Positions 13,827 to 22,515 of a DNA stretch of 25,546 nucleotides are shown here, piece after piece. The notes beneath the pieces were generated by a model. That model did no database searches and was not told the origin of the DNA. It was given only the letters and a program-made list of their open reading frames with translations. A program made the translations under genes and the position numbers. This DNA is from JAQUYS01 sp964430665 (GTDB taxonomy: Archaea; Nanobdellota; Nanobdellia; Woesearchaeales; SKGA01): the NCBI GenBank assembly GCA_964430665.1, contig CAYSFC010000009.1:1-25546 (forward strand). The letters are read 5' to 3'. How positions within the stretch are numbered: the stretch's first letter is position 1; every line of letters begins with the position of its first letter.

Positions 13827-14723
13827 TTACAAATCCATATGAGCAAGCCTACTAAAAAACCTTCTCATTTTATCCATATATTCTTTGTCTTCGTTATCTA
13901 AAATAACGCATCCACTTTTTAATCTTTTGAATACTGATAATACGTATTCTTCGTTTTTTTGATTAATTTTTTCATATTCTTTTCTTACTTGTTTTGCATC
14001 AAAATAGATTGTTTCATCACTATTCGGATCTTTTATAAAAAATTGTCCTGATTTTGGAAGTATTTTATCACGATTATCTCGTATCATTATACCCATAACA
14101 TGATGGTGTTTTGAGAGCATGGCCAAATATTTGGACCATTCTTCAGGAAGACCTAAAAAATCAGATACAACTATAATTACACTTCTTTCAACAAGTATTG
14201 AAGATAATTGGAGCATTGATTTTCTAAAATCTTTTTTACCACCATAATTTTCTTTATTTAGTAAAACTTGTTTAAATCTTGTTCTTATACCTTTACCAAA
14301 CGAAGGTTGTATGATATCTTGTACTTTTTCATTGAACATTCCTAGTCCTACTGCATCTCCAGAAGCAGATGCTTCTTCAGCTATGTTAAATAAAACATCT
14401 GCACCATACTCTGCTTTAAATAAATCTCCGCTTGTGAATAACATGCTGTTGGAGGTATCTAGGAAAAAATAAACATTATAATTTTTGAATTCTTCAAATT
14501 CTCGTACCAATATTTCTTTACTTCTTAGAGATGCACGCCAGTCAATGGTTGATGCATCATCACTATATGAATATTGTCTATAACCTGTGAATTCCATACC
14601 TCTTCCTTTGAAAAGAGTTGCCCAACTACCTTCTAAAGATCTAGATAAAACATCTCTTCTTCCTTTTATAATTAGATTAGTGTGAGATATAGGAAAACTT
14701 AATTTCAATTCTTTTACAGCCAT
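13827..14723 (-). CDS. DUF58 protein
   Basis: A 298-residue soluble protein with the DUF58 signature GMEFTGYRQYSYSDDASTIDW followed by ASLRSKEILVREFEEFKN. It also has a VWA-like half with DTSNSM as a MIDAS-type motif near residue 113 and VIIVVSDF. DUF58 proteins accompany MoxR ATPases in bacteria and archaea and are thought to form part of a chaperone-like complex. It is placed between MoxR and VWA with gaps of 5 bases and none. The start is fixed by the position right after the MoxR stop. The biochemical function is not established. Confidence 0.92.
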   Translation of the reverse strand: MAVKELKLSFPISHTNLIIKGRRDVLSRSLEGSWATLFKGRGMEFTGYRQYSYSDDASTIDWRASLRSKEILVREFEEFKNYNVYFFLDTSNSMLFTSGDLFKAEYGADVLFNIAEEASASGDAVGLGMFNEKVQDIIQPSFGKGIRTRFKQVLLNKENYGGKKDFRKSMLQLSSILVERSVIIVVSDFLGLPEEWSKYLAMLSKHHHVMGIMIRDNRDKILPKSGQFFIKDPNSDETIYFDAKQVRKEYEKINQKNEEYVLSVFKRLKSGCVILDNEDKEYMDKMRRFFSRLAHMDL

Positions 14724-14728
14724 TTTAA

Positions 14729-15739
14729 TTAAATGATTTTAATTTTTTTTAGAATTTCTTCTATAAGAGTATCTTGAGATATGTTGTCTGCTTGACCTTC
14801 GAAGTTTAATAAAATACGATGTCTGAATACTGAATAAGCTAATTCTTTTACATCTTTATGAGTTACATAAGTTCTTCCTCTTACCAATGCATGGGCTTTG
14901 GAAGTTATATATAGTGCAATAGTGGCTCTCGGCGATGCTCCAAATTCTAAATATTTTTTACATAAAGGTAAATCATATTTTTCAGGATGTCTTGTTGCAT
15001 CAACCAATCTTATTAAGTATTTTATAATCTTTGAGTCTGTATGAATTTTTTTAACTTCTTGTTGTAAATCTAAAATATCTTCTTCATGAAATATTGGTTC
15101 TAAATTAAATTGTTCAAATTTTTGTGTGGACATGTTTGTTTCAGTTATTAATTCTTCTTCTTCAATAGTAGGGTAAGTCATCATAACTTTGAAAATGAAA
15201 CGATCTAATTGAGCTTCTGGAAGTTTGTATGTACCTAAGTTTTCTACAGGGTTCTGTGTTGCCATAACAAAAAAGGGTGCTGGTAAATCAAAAGTTTCTT
15301 TACCTATAGTTACTTGTTTCTCCTGCATGGCTTCTAAGAGAGCGGATTGTACTTTTGGAGGTGAACGATTTATCTCATCCGCTAATACGAAATTTGCAAA
15401 TATTGGACCTTTTAATGTGAAAAAACCTCTTCCTTCTTCGTAAGTTGTTACTCCTACAATATCTGTTGGTAAAAGATCTGGAGTGAACTGAATACGTGAA
15501 TAAGAACAACCTATTATTTGAGATATTGTTCTAACTAAAAGAGTTTTTCCTATACCTGGAACCCCTTCAAGTAAAACATGACCGTTAGAAATTAGTGCTT
15601 CAATTAAAAAACTAACAACTTCTGTTTGACCTATAACAGCTTTTCCTATTTCTTTCTTTGCTCTTTCTAATAATTCAGAATAGTGTTTTATTTTTTCTTT
15701 AAATTCTGGGTCTTCTGCGTAATTTTTATCTTCTTGCAT
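14729..15739 (-). CDS. MoxR-family AAA+ ATPase
   Basis: A 336-residue ATPase with Walker A GVPGIGKT (residues 59-66), Walker B VLADEIN (D121-E122), the MoxR insert QFTPDLLPTDIVG, sensor 1 ATQNP and the C-terminal lid ending near SPRATIALY. MoxR proteins act as chaperones that insert metals or cofactors or assist assembly of VWA-linked complexes. It is first in the MoxR-DUF58-VWA operon. The TATA-type ATATTTATAG box at 15761-15770 is about 25 bases before the ATG, so the mRNA is nearly leaderless. Confidence 0.95.
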   Translation of the reverse strand: MQEDKNYAEDPEFKEKIKHYSELLERAKKEIGKAVIGQTEVVSFLIEALISNGHVLLEGVPGIGKTLLVRTISQIIGCSYSRIQFTPDLLPTDIVGVTTYEEGRGFFTLKGPIFANFVLADEINRSPPKVQSALLEAMQEKQVTIGKETFDLPAPFFVMATQNPVENLGTYKLPEAQLDRFIFKVMMTYPTIEEEELITETNMSTQKFEQFNLEPIFHEEDILDLQQEVKKIHTDSKIIKYLIRLVDATRHPEKYDLPLCKKYLEFGASPRATIALYITSKAHALVRGRTYVTHKDVKELAYSVFRHRILLNFEGQADNISQDTLIEEILKKIKII

Positions 15740-15843
15740 AGTATCTTTTTTTAAATACTTCTATAAATATATTGTGACACTACTTAAGAAAGAAAACAAA
15801 ACATAAAACAACAAATTTATAAATAGAAAAAAAGGATTTCTAA
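15740..15843. promoter_or_regulatory. Divergent promoters of MoxR and the 15844 gene
   Basis: On the minus strand ATATTTATAG (15761-15770) serves MoxR. On the plus strand TTTATAAA (15816-15823) lies 21-28 bases before the ATG at 15844. Both transcripts would be nearly leaderless. Confidence 0.6.
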
Positions 15844-16491
15844 ATGAAAATGGAGAATAAAGAGGATGAGTCAAAGGTAAGTATAGTTTCTTTGAAAAGT
15901 AAAACTAAAGATAAGATAAGATATGCTAAATCGATGAATAAAATCGACCAAAAAGAAGTTTATAATTTAATTAAAGATTTTTTTAAAGAATGGTTAAATT
16001 TAGATTATGAATGTACTCACGAAGAACTAATAGATGAGTTAGAGAAAACATATTTGGAATCTAATTTTCATAAGAGGGTTATAAATTTCATAAAAAGTAT
16101 AGGTATTATTGAATATACTGATAAAGAATTTTCTCAAGATGAATTAAATAAACAATTGGAAGAGTTGGATGAACTTTTAGATATTTTAGTTAAAGGTGAA
16201 GTTACTCACGATGAAAGTTTCTTGAAAAAAATATTTTCTCATAAAAAAAATTCCGAAGAACTGCAAAAGGAAATATTTGAAAAGGAAAAAATTCTTAGTA
16301 ATGAATTAGATGAAGGGACTTTGAATGAAAAAATAAAAGAAATAGAAAATGTTGTTGAAGAAAATGTTGATAAAGCAAAAGAAAAATATGTTAAAGCTAT
16401 GAAATATTATGAAAAACTTTCTTCAGAGAAACAAAAAAAATATTATCCTAAATTAAACGATTTGTACAAGAAAATAAATTCTAAAAATTAA
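15844..16491 (+). CDS. Helical, highly charged protein, unknown
   Basis: A 215-residue Lys/Glu-rich soluble protein. Residues 35-90 look globular and helical (EVYNLIKDFFKEWLNLDYECTHEELIDELE is split here by the motif FFKEWLNLD and THEELIDEL). Residues 115-200 are a long charged helix or coiled coil. The THEEL...L pattern recalls small archaeal proteins next to MoxR/VWA clusters, but I cannot name a family. There is one cysteine and no signal peptide. The alternative start at the second Met (two codons on) is possible. Its stop overlaps the stop end of the convergent surface protein gene by four bases. Confidence 0.7.
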   Translation: MKMENKEDESKVSIVSLKSKTKDKIRYAKSMNKIDQKEVYNLIKDFFKEWLNLDYECTHEELIDELEKTYLESNFHKRVINFIKSIGIIEYTDKEFSQDELNKQLEELDELLDILVKGEVTHDESFLKKIFSHKKNSEELQKEIFEKEKILSNELDEGTLNEKIKEIENVVEENVDKAKEKYVKAMKYYEKLSSEKQKKYYPKLNDLYKKINSKN

Positions 16492-19400
16492 ATTTTTCTT
16501 AGTTTGAATTTAGATATTACTGATATTATAATTCCTACTGAAACCAATATTCCAAATATTGTGGCAAATAATCTAAAATCGATAAATTGTTCTATGTAAA
16601 ATCCAGTTTTACCTAAGAATGATAAAGGTAATTCGCTTTTTTGTTCATTTTCTTCACTCATTAAATATTTACATGCTTTGATAACTGAGTTTATTTTTTC
16701 TAAAGCAACTGCATTATCTGTTCCGATATCCTTTTCTGCTTTATTTAATATTTCTGTTAATTCTTGACATTCAGAATTGTCTGAGAGAAGATCTCTTGCG
16801 AAACTTATTTTTGTTTGGATGTTTGTTTCTGAATTTAATACTCCGCTTGACTCTAGTGCATTAATAAAAATAGTTGATGTGTCTGTAAAATCTAAAGATT
16901 CTATGAATGCATTTATTTGAATTTCTAATGGGGCGTCTATTCGATAATTTTCAACAACTAAATTTGTTCTTAAGGTTGAATCTTTAGGTATTGATGCAAA
17001 TACTTCTTGATCGAATTTAAAGACAATTTCTTCGTTTGATGTGTTTGCACTTAATCTTATATTGGATAAATCTTCATCCCATATATTTTTTAAGAATATT
17101 GGAATGTTTACAGTTCCATTTTCATATATTGCTGCAATTCCTGGTATAACTAAGGAAAATTCTTCAGGTTCATAAACTTCTTCTTGATATGGAACGGTGA
17201 TTGTTTCTGTGATTGTTGTTGAACCTGAACTTGAGGAAGTTGTATCTTCGTTGGAATCTACATTTGTTATTTCTATTCTTACTACATTTGAATATGCTGT
17301 TTTGTTGAATGGGTCGGTTGCTGTGAATGTTGCATCACACCAACCAACCACCGTAGGGATAATTTTTAAGTTTTTATCTATAAAATCGAATCTTGCTAAA
17401 GAATTACAATTCGATGTTTGATTGTCTAACTTGAAATTCAAACTATTGTATTCGTCTTCGTTTAATTCTCCATCTTCGTTTAAGTCATCGTCTGGATCGT
17501 AAAAAACTTTGGTGTTGTTTATAGCTAGAGAAAAGAAATCTGTATATGTTACAGTTCCTGAAACAGAATCCTCTCCTGTAAGATTCGCTCTAGGATTTAC
17601 ATATATTGGAGGTCTATTAACGTGAGCAATATTCATTATCCATGTGAAATTAGAAACGCTATAAAAACTATCTTCTACAGAGACTACTAATGTTTTTCTT
17701 CCTGCTGTGGAGAAGTTGAAATATTTTGAAAATTCGTTTGTTGAATTTGATGAATAAATTAAATTTTCTTCATAATACCATCTGTATTTGTAATCATCTG
17801 TTCCATCTACTAAAACACCAAAAGTTACTGTTGTATTTTCATCAAAGTAAATTTCTTCTATAGGGGAATTGTTAAATGTGTAACTATTTTGTAGAACTGT
17901 GTCGTCGTCCCAAGGTTTTATTTGTACTATATCTGGGGGTAAAGATTGATTGTATATTGTGAAATTTATTTCTTGATAATCTAAAGCTGAAGAGTTATCT
18001 TTTACTGAAATATTTATTGAATATTTTCCAATATCTGTTTCTTCTGCAAGTATTTGTAATGATGCCGATGATTCAGATATTTTTGTTAAGTTTATTTTAT
18101 AATCATCTAACGAATCGTTTAGACTAAAATTAAAAGTTAAATTATCTAAGTTATATAATAAATCTTCGTCAAAAACATAAATTGTTTGATTGTAAAGAAT
18201 GTCAAATACTACATTTTTCATAGTTATATTGTTTATTATGGAGAAATTTCCATCATTATCTAATTCAGGTGGATCGTTTACATTAGTTATATTGAATACT
18301 AATTGTGTGCTGTTACTTGCTCCAGGATCGTCTGTGAAAGTTACTGTTAAATTATACTTTCCTGTTTGATTGTTTAAAGGTGTAAAATCTAATTTATATT
18401 CTGTTGTGGTTTCGTTGTCTGAAACAAATTCAGGAGATAGTGAACAATTTTCCCAATCTGAAGTTGGTAATGGATTTTTATATAAACAGTTCAGCGTTAA
18501 TGTTAAGTTTTCGGCTTCATCAGTATCGTTTGCGCTTAAAGTTTTTATACAAGGAGAATCTTCTTCGCAATTTGAATCATTTATGTAATTTAAATAAGGT
18601 ATTGTGTTATTTATTATATGTATTTTTGCAATTTTTGAGTGTTCTAGATTTGGCAAACCGTCGTCTTTCACAGTTACATTTAGAGTGTAATTTTCTTGTG
18701 TGTATAAATCATTTATAGTATATTTTGATGTTATCCAACCTGTTGTGGAGTTTATTATAAATAAAGTTTCATTATCTAAATAATATGTTAAATTTTCTCC
18801 TTCATATGTTTTTGAATCAGGATCTGTTGCATTTACTATGTAAATAAAATCTGTTCCTTTTGCCGCAGTTAAGTTGCTTATATTTATTCTATTTCTTGGA
18901 TCAATTATTTCCAAAGAATTACTTTCATCATTAATGAAGGGTGGATCATTTGTATTTGTTATGTTGAAAATTATGTTTCGAGATTCGGATAACTCATAAT
19001 CAAAAATATTTATTGTTACGTTTCTACAAACAACGAAATCGTTTGGGGTGTAAGGAAATGAATCCCAGAATGAGATGTTTATTTCTGAAGACGCAATTCC
19101 TTCTGTCCCATTACTTGTTCTTGTAAAATTCCACATGCTTGAATCTAAATCGCAATCAATGTTTTCTATTGTGAAATTTATTTCGTCATTATCAATATCT
19201 GTTGCATTTATTTGAAAATAAAAATTTTCTGTTTGATTTTGTATCGCGGAATTATTTGTCCAAGTTATATTTATTGGTGGTTGGTTTACGGAGGTAATTG
19301 TTAGTGTTAGAGTTGAATAATTTATGTTGTTTTCATCTTGTGAATCGTTTAAAGTTATGTTATATGTGTGTGTTCCTACATGTTTTCTTTGTGGTGTGAA

Positions 19401-20336
19401 TGTGACTGTTCCTTGTTGGGTTTGTGTTGGATTTAGTATGAATTCTGAGTAATTTATGTTTGAAAGGTTTACTAAATTTGGGTGTGTGGATGTTGTTGTT
19501 AGGTTTGTATTTGAAAAATTTATGTAATTGGATTCTTCATCCCAAACATCTATTTCTAAAGTACAAGGAGATAATTCTGGGCAAGATTTTTCTAAGGGTG
19601 TGTTTGTGAATATTGGTGCATCGTTTACAGCATTAACTGTTACAAGAATGACATCTCCATATGAATTACTATTATCTGTGACATAAATTGTAACATATTT
19701 GGAGGTTTCATTTTCTCCTTCATTTAAATCTTCAAAGCTAGGATAAAATGTTATGTCTGCTAAAGTTCCTTGAGAATATGTTTGTATGCTAGATTTTTCA
19801 TAAAGATCATCTTCTGCATATATTTTCCAAAAAATTTCATCACCATCAGCATCATATGCACTTAAACCCGTTAATGTTGTTGGACTATCTTCATTTAAAT
19901 TTAAGTTCGATAAAGCAGAATCTATGTATGGGGCACTATTTACAATACTTTTACTCGAAGAATTTGTAGTTGAAGAATTAGTTTCATTATGTATTGTTAC
20001 TGAACAAATCCACGAATCCCCTTTTTTAGTATCAGAATAATCAACACCGTTGTATAGTGGATTATTATATGTTGTAAATTCTATATTGTCTGTTATTGAA
20101 ATTCCCGATATGTCATCTTCAGTCCAATGAAACCAACCTGATGAATTTTCTTTATACCACGTTATATCTGCAGTTAAAGTTCCGATACCTGTAGAGTTAA
20201 AAAAACATTCAAGGGTTCTATCAGTAGTTAAATTTCCACCACCATTTATGGAAGGACCAGAATTAAATGAAAGAGATATAACTAATGGCAATAACAATAA
20301 TAAAAATACTGATACTAGAACTGCCTTTAACCTCAT
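16488..20336 (-). CDS. Giant cadherin-like surface protein
   Basis: A 1282-residue exported protein. The signal peptide covers about residues 1-22 (VLVSVFLLLLLPLVISLS). The ectodomain is made of repeated Ig/cadherin-like beta domains, seen as recurring junctions VNDAPIF, VNQPPI, TNDPPFI, VNDPPEL and HVNRPPI. Domains contain DADGDE- and DIDND-type acidic loops that usually bind calcium. Near residue 952 DLNEDGELNEDE fits an EF-hand loop. A Ser/Thr linker (SSSSGSTT) follows, then a stalk and a C-terminal membrane helix near 1257-1275 with a basic KFKLRKI tail. N-x-S/T sequons are extremely frequent, suggesting dense N-glycosylation. It is probably an adhesin or cell-envelope protein, perhaps used in host attachment. 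TTTATAAA at 20370-20377 is the likely TATA box. Confidence 0.9.
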   Translation of the reverse strand: MRLKAVLVSVFLLLLLPLVISLSFNSGPSINGGGNLTTDRTLECFFNSTGIGTLTADITWYKENSSGWFHWTEDDISGISITDNIEFTTYNNPLYNGVDYSDTKKGDSWICSVTIHNETNSSTTNSSSKSIVNSAPYIDSALSNLNLNEDSPTTLTGLSAYDADGDEIFWKIYAEDDLYEKSSIQTYSQGTLADITFYPSFEDLNEGENETSKYVTIYVTDNSNSYGDVILVTVNAVNDAPIFTNTPLEKSCPELSPCTLEIDVWDEESNYINFSNTNLTTTSTHPNLVNLSNINYSEFILNPTQTQQGTVTFTPQRKHVGTHTYNITLNDSQDENNINYSTLTLTITSVNQPPINITWTNNSAIQNQTENFYFQINATDIDNDEINFTIENIDCDLDSSMWNFTRTSNGTEGIASSEINISFWDSFPYTPNDFVVCRNVTINIFDYELSESRNIIFNITNTNDPPFINDESNSLEIIDPRNRINISNLTAAKGTDFIYIVNATDPDSKTYEGENLTYYLDNETLFIINSTTGWITSKYTINDLYTQENYTLNVTVKDDGLPNLEHSKIAKIHIINNTIPYLNYINDSNCEEDSPCIKTLSANDTDEAENLTLTLNCLYKNPLPTSDWENCSLSPEFVSDNETTTEYKLDFTPLNNQTGKYNLTVTFTDDPGASNSTQLVFNITNVNDPPELDNDGNFSIINNITMKNVVFDILYNQTIYVFDEDLLYNLDNLTFNFSLNDSLDDYKINLTKISESSASLQILAEETDIGKYSINISVKDNSSALDYQEINFTIYNQSLPPDIVQIKPWDDDTVLQNSYTFNNSPIEEIYFDENTTVTFGVLVDGTDDYKYRWYYEENLIYSSNSTNEFSKYFNFSTAGRKTLVVSVEDSFYSVSNFTWIMNIAHVNRPPIYVNPRANLTGEDSVSGTVTYTDFFSLAINNTKVFYDPDDDLNEDGELNEDEYNSLNFKLDNQTSNCNSLARFDFIDKNLKIIPTVVGWCDATFTATDPFNKTAYSNVVRIEITNVDSNEDTTSSSSGSTTITETITVPYQEEVYEPEEFSLVIPGIAAIYENGTVNIPIFLKNIWDEDLSNIRLSANTSNEEIVFKFDQEVFASIPKDSTLRTNLVVENYRIDAPLEIQINAFIESLDFTDTSTIFINALESSGVLNSETNIQTKISFARDLLSDNSECQELTEILNKAEKDIGTDNAVALEKINSVIKACKYLMSEENEQKSELPLSFLGKTGFYIEQFIDFRLFATIFGILVSVGIIISVISKFKLRKI

Positions 20337-20470
20337 AATACCCCTACATGTGTTCTGTCGAGTTTATTATTTATAAAGCTTTGGTTCTATATATAAAGAA
20401 TATATTTAAAAATAAGTGTCTATTCCCTTTTTCTATATTCTATTTTTTTTGTAATAGAATAGAGGTAAGA

Positions 20471-21184
20471 ATGGATTTTACTATGCAAGAATTGTATAAA
20501 GGTGTTGGTGAAGAAGGCCAAAAAAAACTTAAAAATAAAACTGTAACTATAATAGGATTAGGCGGTATTGGTTCAACAGTTTTACAAATACTTGCAAGAA
20601 ATGGTGTTAATTTAAGAATAATAGATAGAGGTAGAATTCTTGAAAAAGATTTACCTAGACAAACTCTTTTTAGACTTGATGATGTTACTAAATTTAAAGC
20701 TAAACAAGCAAAGAAAATTTTAGAAGAACTTAACAATGAAATAAATGTTAAAGTTTTTCATGAGGATTTGAATAAAGATAATCTTTTTTTAATTGAATCT
20801 GATTTAATTGTAGATTTGACAAATAATCTTGATATAAGTATTTTGATAAATAAATTTGCTCTTGAAAAAAGAATTCCTTATATTTTTGCAAATTTCGCAG
20901 GAGATAAAGGACATCTTTTAATTGTTGATAGGGCTCAATCTAAGAAAAAAGGTCCTTGTGTTGATTGCATTAAAGACAGATTAAAATTTGAATCTTTGGA
21001 CGATATTGGTGTTTACTCACCTATCACTCATATGATGGCTGCGCTTGTAGCAAATGCAGTTTTTAAAAACTTATTAGATATTGGCAACATTACAAAATTA
21101 TTATCTGTGGATATTATGAAAACAGAAATAAGGCATTGTACTGTTGAAAGAGATAAGAAATGTGAAGTATGTTTAGGAAAGTGA
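20471..21184 (+). CDS. E1-like adenylyltransferase (ThiF/MoeB/UbaA family)
   Basis: A 237-residue enzyme that adenylates the C-terminus of a ubiquitin-like sulfur carrier or modifier. The nucleotide-binding GLGGIGS is near residue 29, the LPRQTLF motif replaces the usual NLxRQ, and FKAKQAKKILEELN follows. Two zinc CxxC pairs, CVDC and CEVC, are intact. I prefer the ATG at 20471: it has a GAGGT Shine-Dalgarno 5 bases upstream and matches the family N-terminus (MQELYKGVGEEGQKKL), while a longer frame upstream runs through the promoter. It is joined to the DHH gene, with 6 bases between stop and start. The target modifier is not in the window. Confidence 0.9.
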   Translation: MDFTMQELYKGVGEEGQKKLKNKTVTIIGLGGIGSTVLQILARNGVNLRIIDRGRILEKDLPRQTLFRLDDVTKFKAKQAKKILEELNNEINVKVFHEDLNKDNLFLIESDLIVDLTNNLDISILINKFALEKRIPYIFANFAGDKGHLLIVDRAQSKKKGPCVDCIKDRLKFESLDDIGVYSPITHMMAALVANAVFKNLLDIGNITKLLSVDIMKTEIRHCTVERDKKCEVCLGK

Positions 21185-21190
21185 TTTTAT

Positions 21191-22216
21191 ATGATTAGTG
21201 AAGAGAAGTTAAATAAATTTAGAGAAAAATTAATTTCTTGTGAAAGACCTTTGTTCTTATTTGATGATGATCCTGATGGTTTATCTTCCTTTTTAATTCT
21301 TTATAAAATGGTTCAATGTGGAACTGGTTGGCCAATAAAAGGTGCAATTATTGACGTTAATCTTGCAAAAAAAGTAATTAATTATGCTCCTGATTTGATA
21401 GTTGTTTTAGATAAGGCTGAAATAGATCAAGATTTTATTGATGAAGTTAAAATTCCGATAATTTGGTTAGACCACCATAAACCTGTTAAGAGGGAAAGAA
21501 TTTTTTACATAAATCCTCAAATAGATGATTTGGGTGATGATGTTGCAACTAGTTATTGGGCATATAAAATTTCTAAAAAAGATGAGTGGATTTCTGCTGT
21601 TGGAATAATAAGTGATTGGCAAATGCTTCCTAAAGATTTGGATAAAATATTTCGTAAAACTTATCCTGAATTATTACCTAAAAATGTTAAAGATCCTAAG
21701 AAAGCTTTGTTTGATTCGCCTATGGGTGTGTTATCAAAAATATTCTCATTTAATTTGAAGGGTAAAACTGATCAAGTTTTGAGTTCTGTAAAAATTTTAT
21801 CCAGGATTTCAGATCCTTTTGAGTTATTAGAAGGTAAAAATCCTCAAACAAAATTGGTTTTGAAAAGATATAATGCTCATAAGGAAAGTTATGAAAAAAT
21901 TTTAGATTCAATTCAAATTACGGACGATAAAATAATTTTATTCAAATATTTTGGTAATGAAAATTCTTATACGACTGACTTAGCAAATGAATTGTTAAAT
22001 AATTATCCTGATAAAATAATAATTGTTGCTAGAGAAAGTAATAATTCATTTAAGTGTTCTCTTAGAAGTGGAAAAATTAGAATAGACACTATATTGGAAA
22101 AAGTTCTTTCGGGTATGAATGCTAGTGGTGGCGGACACCCTCATGCTTGTGGTGCTGTGGTTCCTTCAGAGCAATTCGATACTTTTGTACAACATTTTAG
22201 AGAAGAATTACATTAA
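21191..22216 (+). CDS. DHH-family phosphoesterase (RecJ/NrnA-like)
   Basis: A 341-residue Mn-dependent phosphoesterase, in archaea often a single-strand exonuclease or nanoRNase. The N-terminal DHH domain has FDDDPDG (D25-D29) in motif I, VVLDKAE in motif II and the name-giving LDHHKP (D94, H95, H96). The C-terminal DHHA1 domain carries SGGGHPHACGA near residue 312. In motif I, FDDDPDG lacks the His found in many bacterial RecJ proteins, as is usual in the shorter archaeal relatives. It is probably cotranscribed with the E1-like gene. The exact substrate (RNA oligomers, ssDNA or a dinucleotide) cannot be decided. Confidence 0.88.
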   Translation: MISEEKLNKFREKLISCERPLFLFDDDPDGLSSFLILYKMVQCGTGWPIKGAIIDVNLAKKVINYAPDLIVVLDKAEIDQDFIDEVKIPIIWLDHHKPVKRERIFYINPQIDDLGDDVATSYWAYKISKKDEWISAVGIISDWQMLPKDLDKIFRKTYPELLPKNVKDPKKALFDSPMGVLSKIFSFNLKGKTDQVLSSVKILSRISDPFELLEGKNPQTKLVLKRYNAHKESYEKILDSIQITDDKIILFKYFGNENSYTTDLANELLNNYPDKIIIVARESNNSFKCSLRSGKIRIDTILEKVLSGMNASGGGHPHACGAVVPSEQFDTFVQHFREELH

Positions 22217-22273
22217 TTTTCTAAATCAATAAAATGAAAGTTTTTTAAATGAAATAAAATTCGCTAGAACAAT

Positions 22274-22346
22274 GCCTCCTTGGCTTAGTGGCTATAGCGG
22301 TCGCCTAGTAAGCGACAGGTCCCGAGTTCAACTCTCGGAGGAGGCT
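22274..22346 (+). tRNA. tRNA-Thr with anticodon AGU
   Basis: The cloverleaf has 72 bases plus a U73 discriminator. The acceptor GCCTCCT/AGGAGGC, D arm GCTTAGTGGCTATAGC, variable AGGTC and T loop TTCAACT are identical to the UGU gene at 11726-11798. The anticodon stem is GTCGC/GCGAC with loop CTAGTAA, so position 34 is A, and the T stem is CCGAG/CTCGG. Threonine identity elements (G35, U36, G1-C72, C2-G71, U73) are kept. CCA is not encoded. A34 is highly unusual for an archaeal tRNA, which normally has G34 in this box. Confidence 0.93.
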
Positions 22347-22388
22347 TATTTTCTAGAAAATAATTTTAGTTAGATTTGTTTTAACTAA
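22346..22388 (+). repeat. Palindromic trailer and hairpin after tRNA-Thr(AGU)
   Basis: TTATTTTCTAGAAAATAA (22346-22363) is a perfect 18-base palindrome that begins at the discriminator base and is identical to the trailer of the other tRNA-Thr gene. It is followed by a hairpin, TTAGTTA/TAACTAA with a 9-base loop (22366-22388). It may be a processing or termination signal, or a duplicated recombination site. Confidence 0.7.
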
Positions 22389-22432
22389 GATTTGAAATGC
22401 TGAATTAAAGCCTCTATTGACTATATTCGAGT

Positions 22433-22448
22433 ACTACTGCGCAGTAGT
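22433..22448. repeat. GC-rich 16-base perfect palindrome
   Basis: ACTACTGCGCAGTAGT is exactly self-complementary and stands out by its GC core in AT-rich intergenic DNA. It ends 7 bases before the BRE-like CGAAAGC and 14 before the TATA box at 22463. Likely roles are an operator for the RNA gene downstream or a terminator hairpin for the tRNA. Confidence 0.65.
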
Positions 22449-22495
22449 GAGAAATCGAAAGCTTTATATACTAGTTTCTCTTTTCATTATATATA
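22449..22495 (+). promoter_or_regulatory. Double TATA promoter for the RNA candidate
   Basis: CGAAAGC plus TTTATATA (22456-22470) is a classic BRE-TATA pair, enclosed by inverted arms GAGAAA (22449-22454) and TTTCTC (22475-22480). A second box TTATATATA lies at 22487-22495, and its centre is 25 bases before 22516, where the folded RNA begins. Confidence 0.6.
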
Positions 22496-22515
22496 GAGAC
22501 GTATTTTATAGTGAC

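Noticed and set aside
20348..20470. Upstream extension of the E1-like enzyme
   Set aside because: The extra residues are Phe/Ile/Tyr-rich and come from promoter DNA; the ATG at 20471 has a GAGGT site and matches the family N-terminus.
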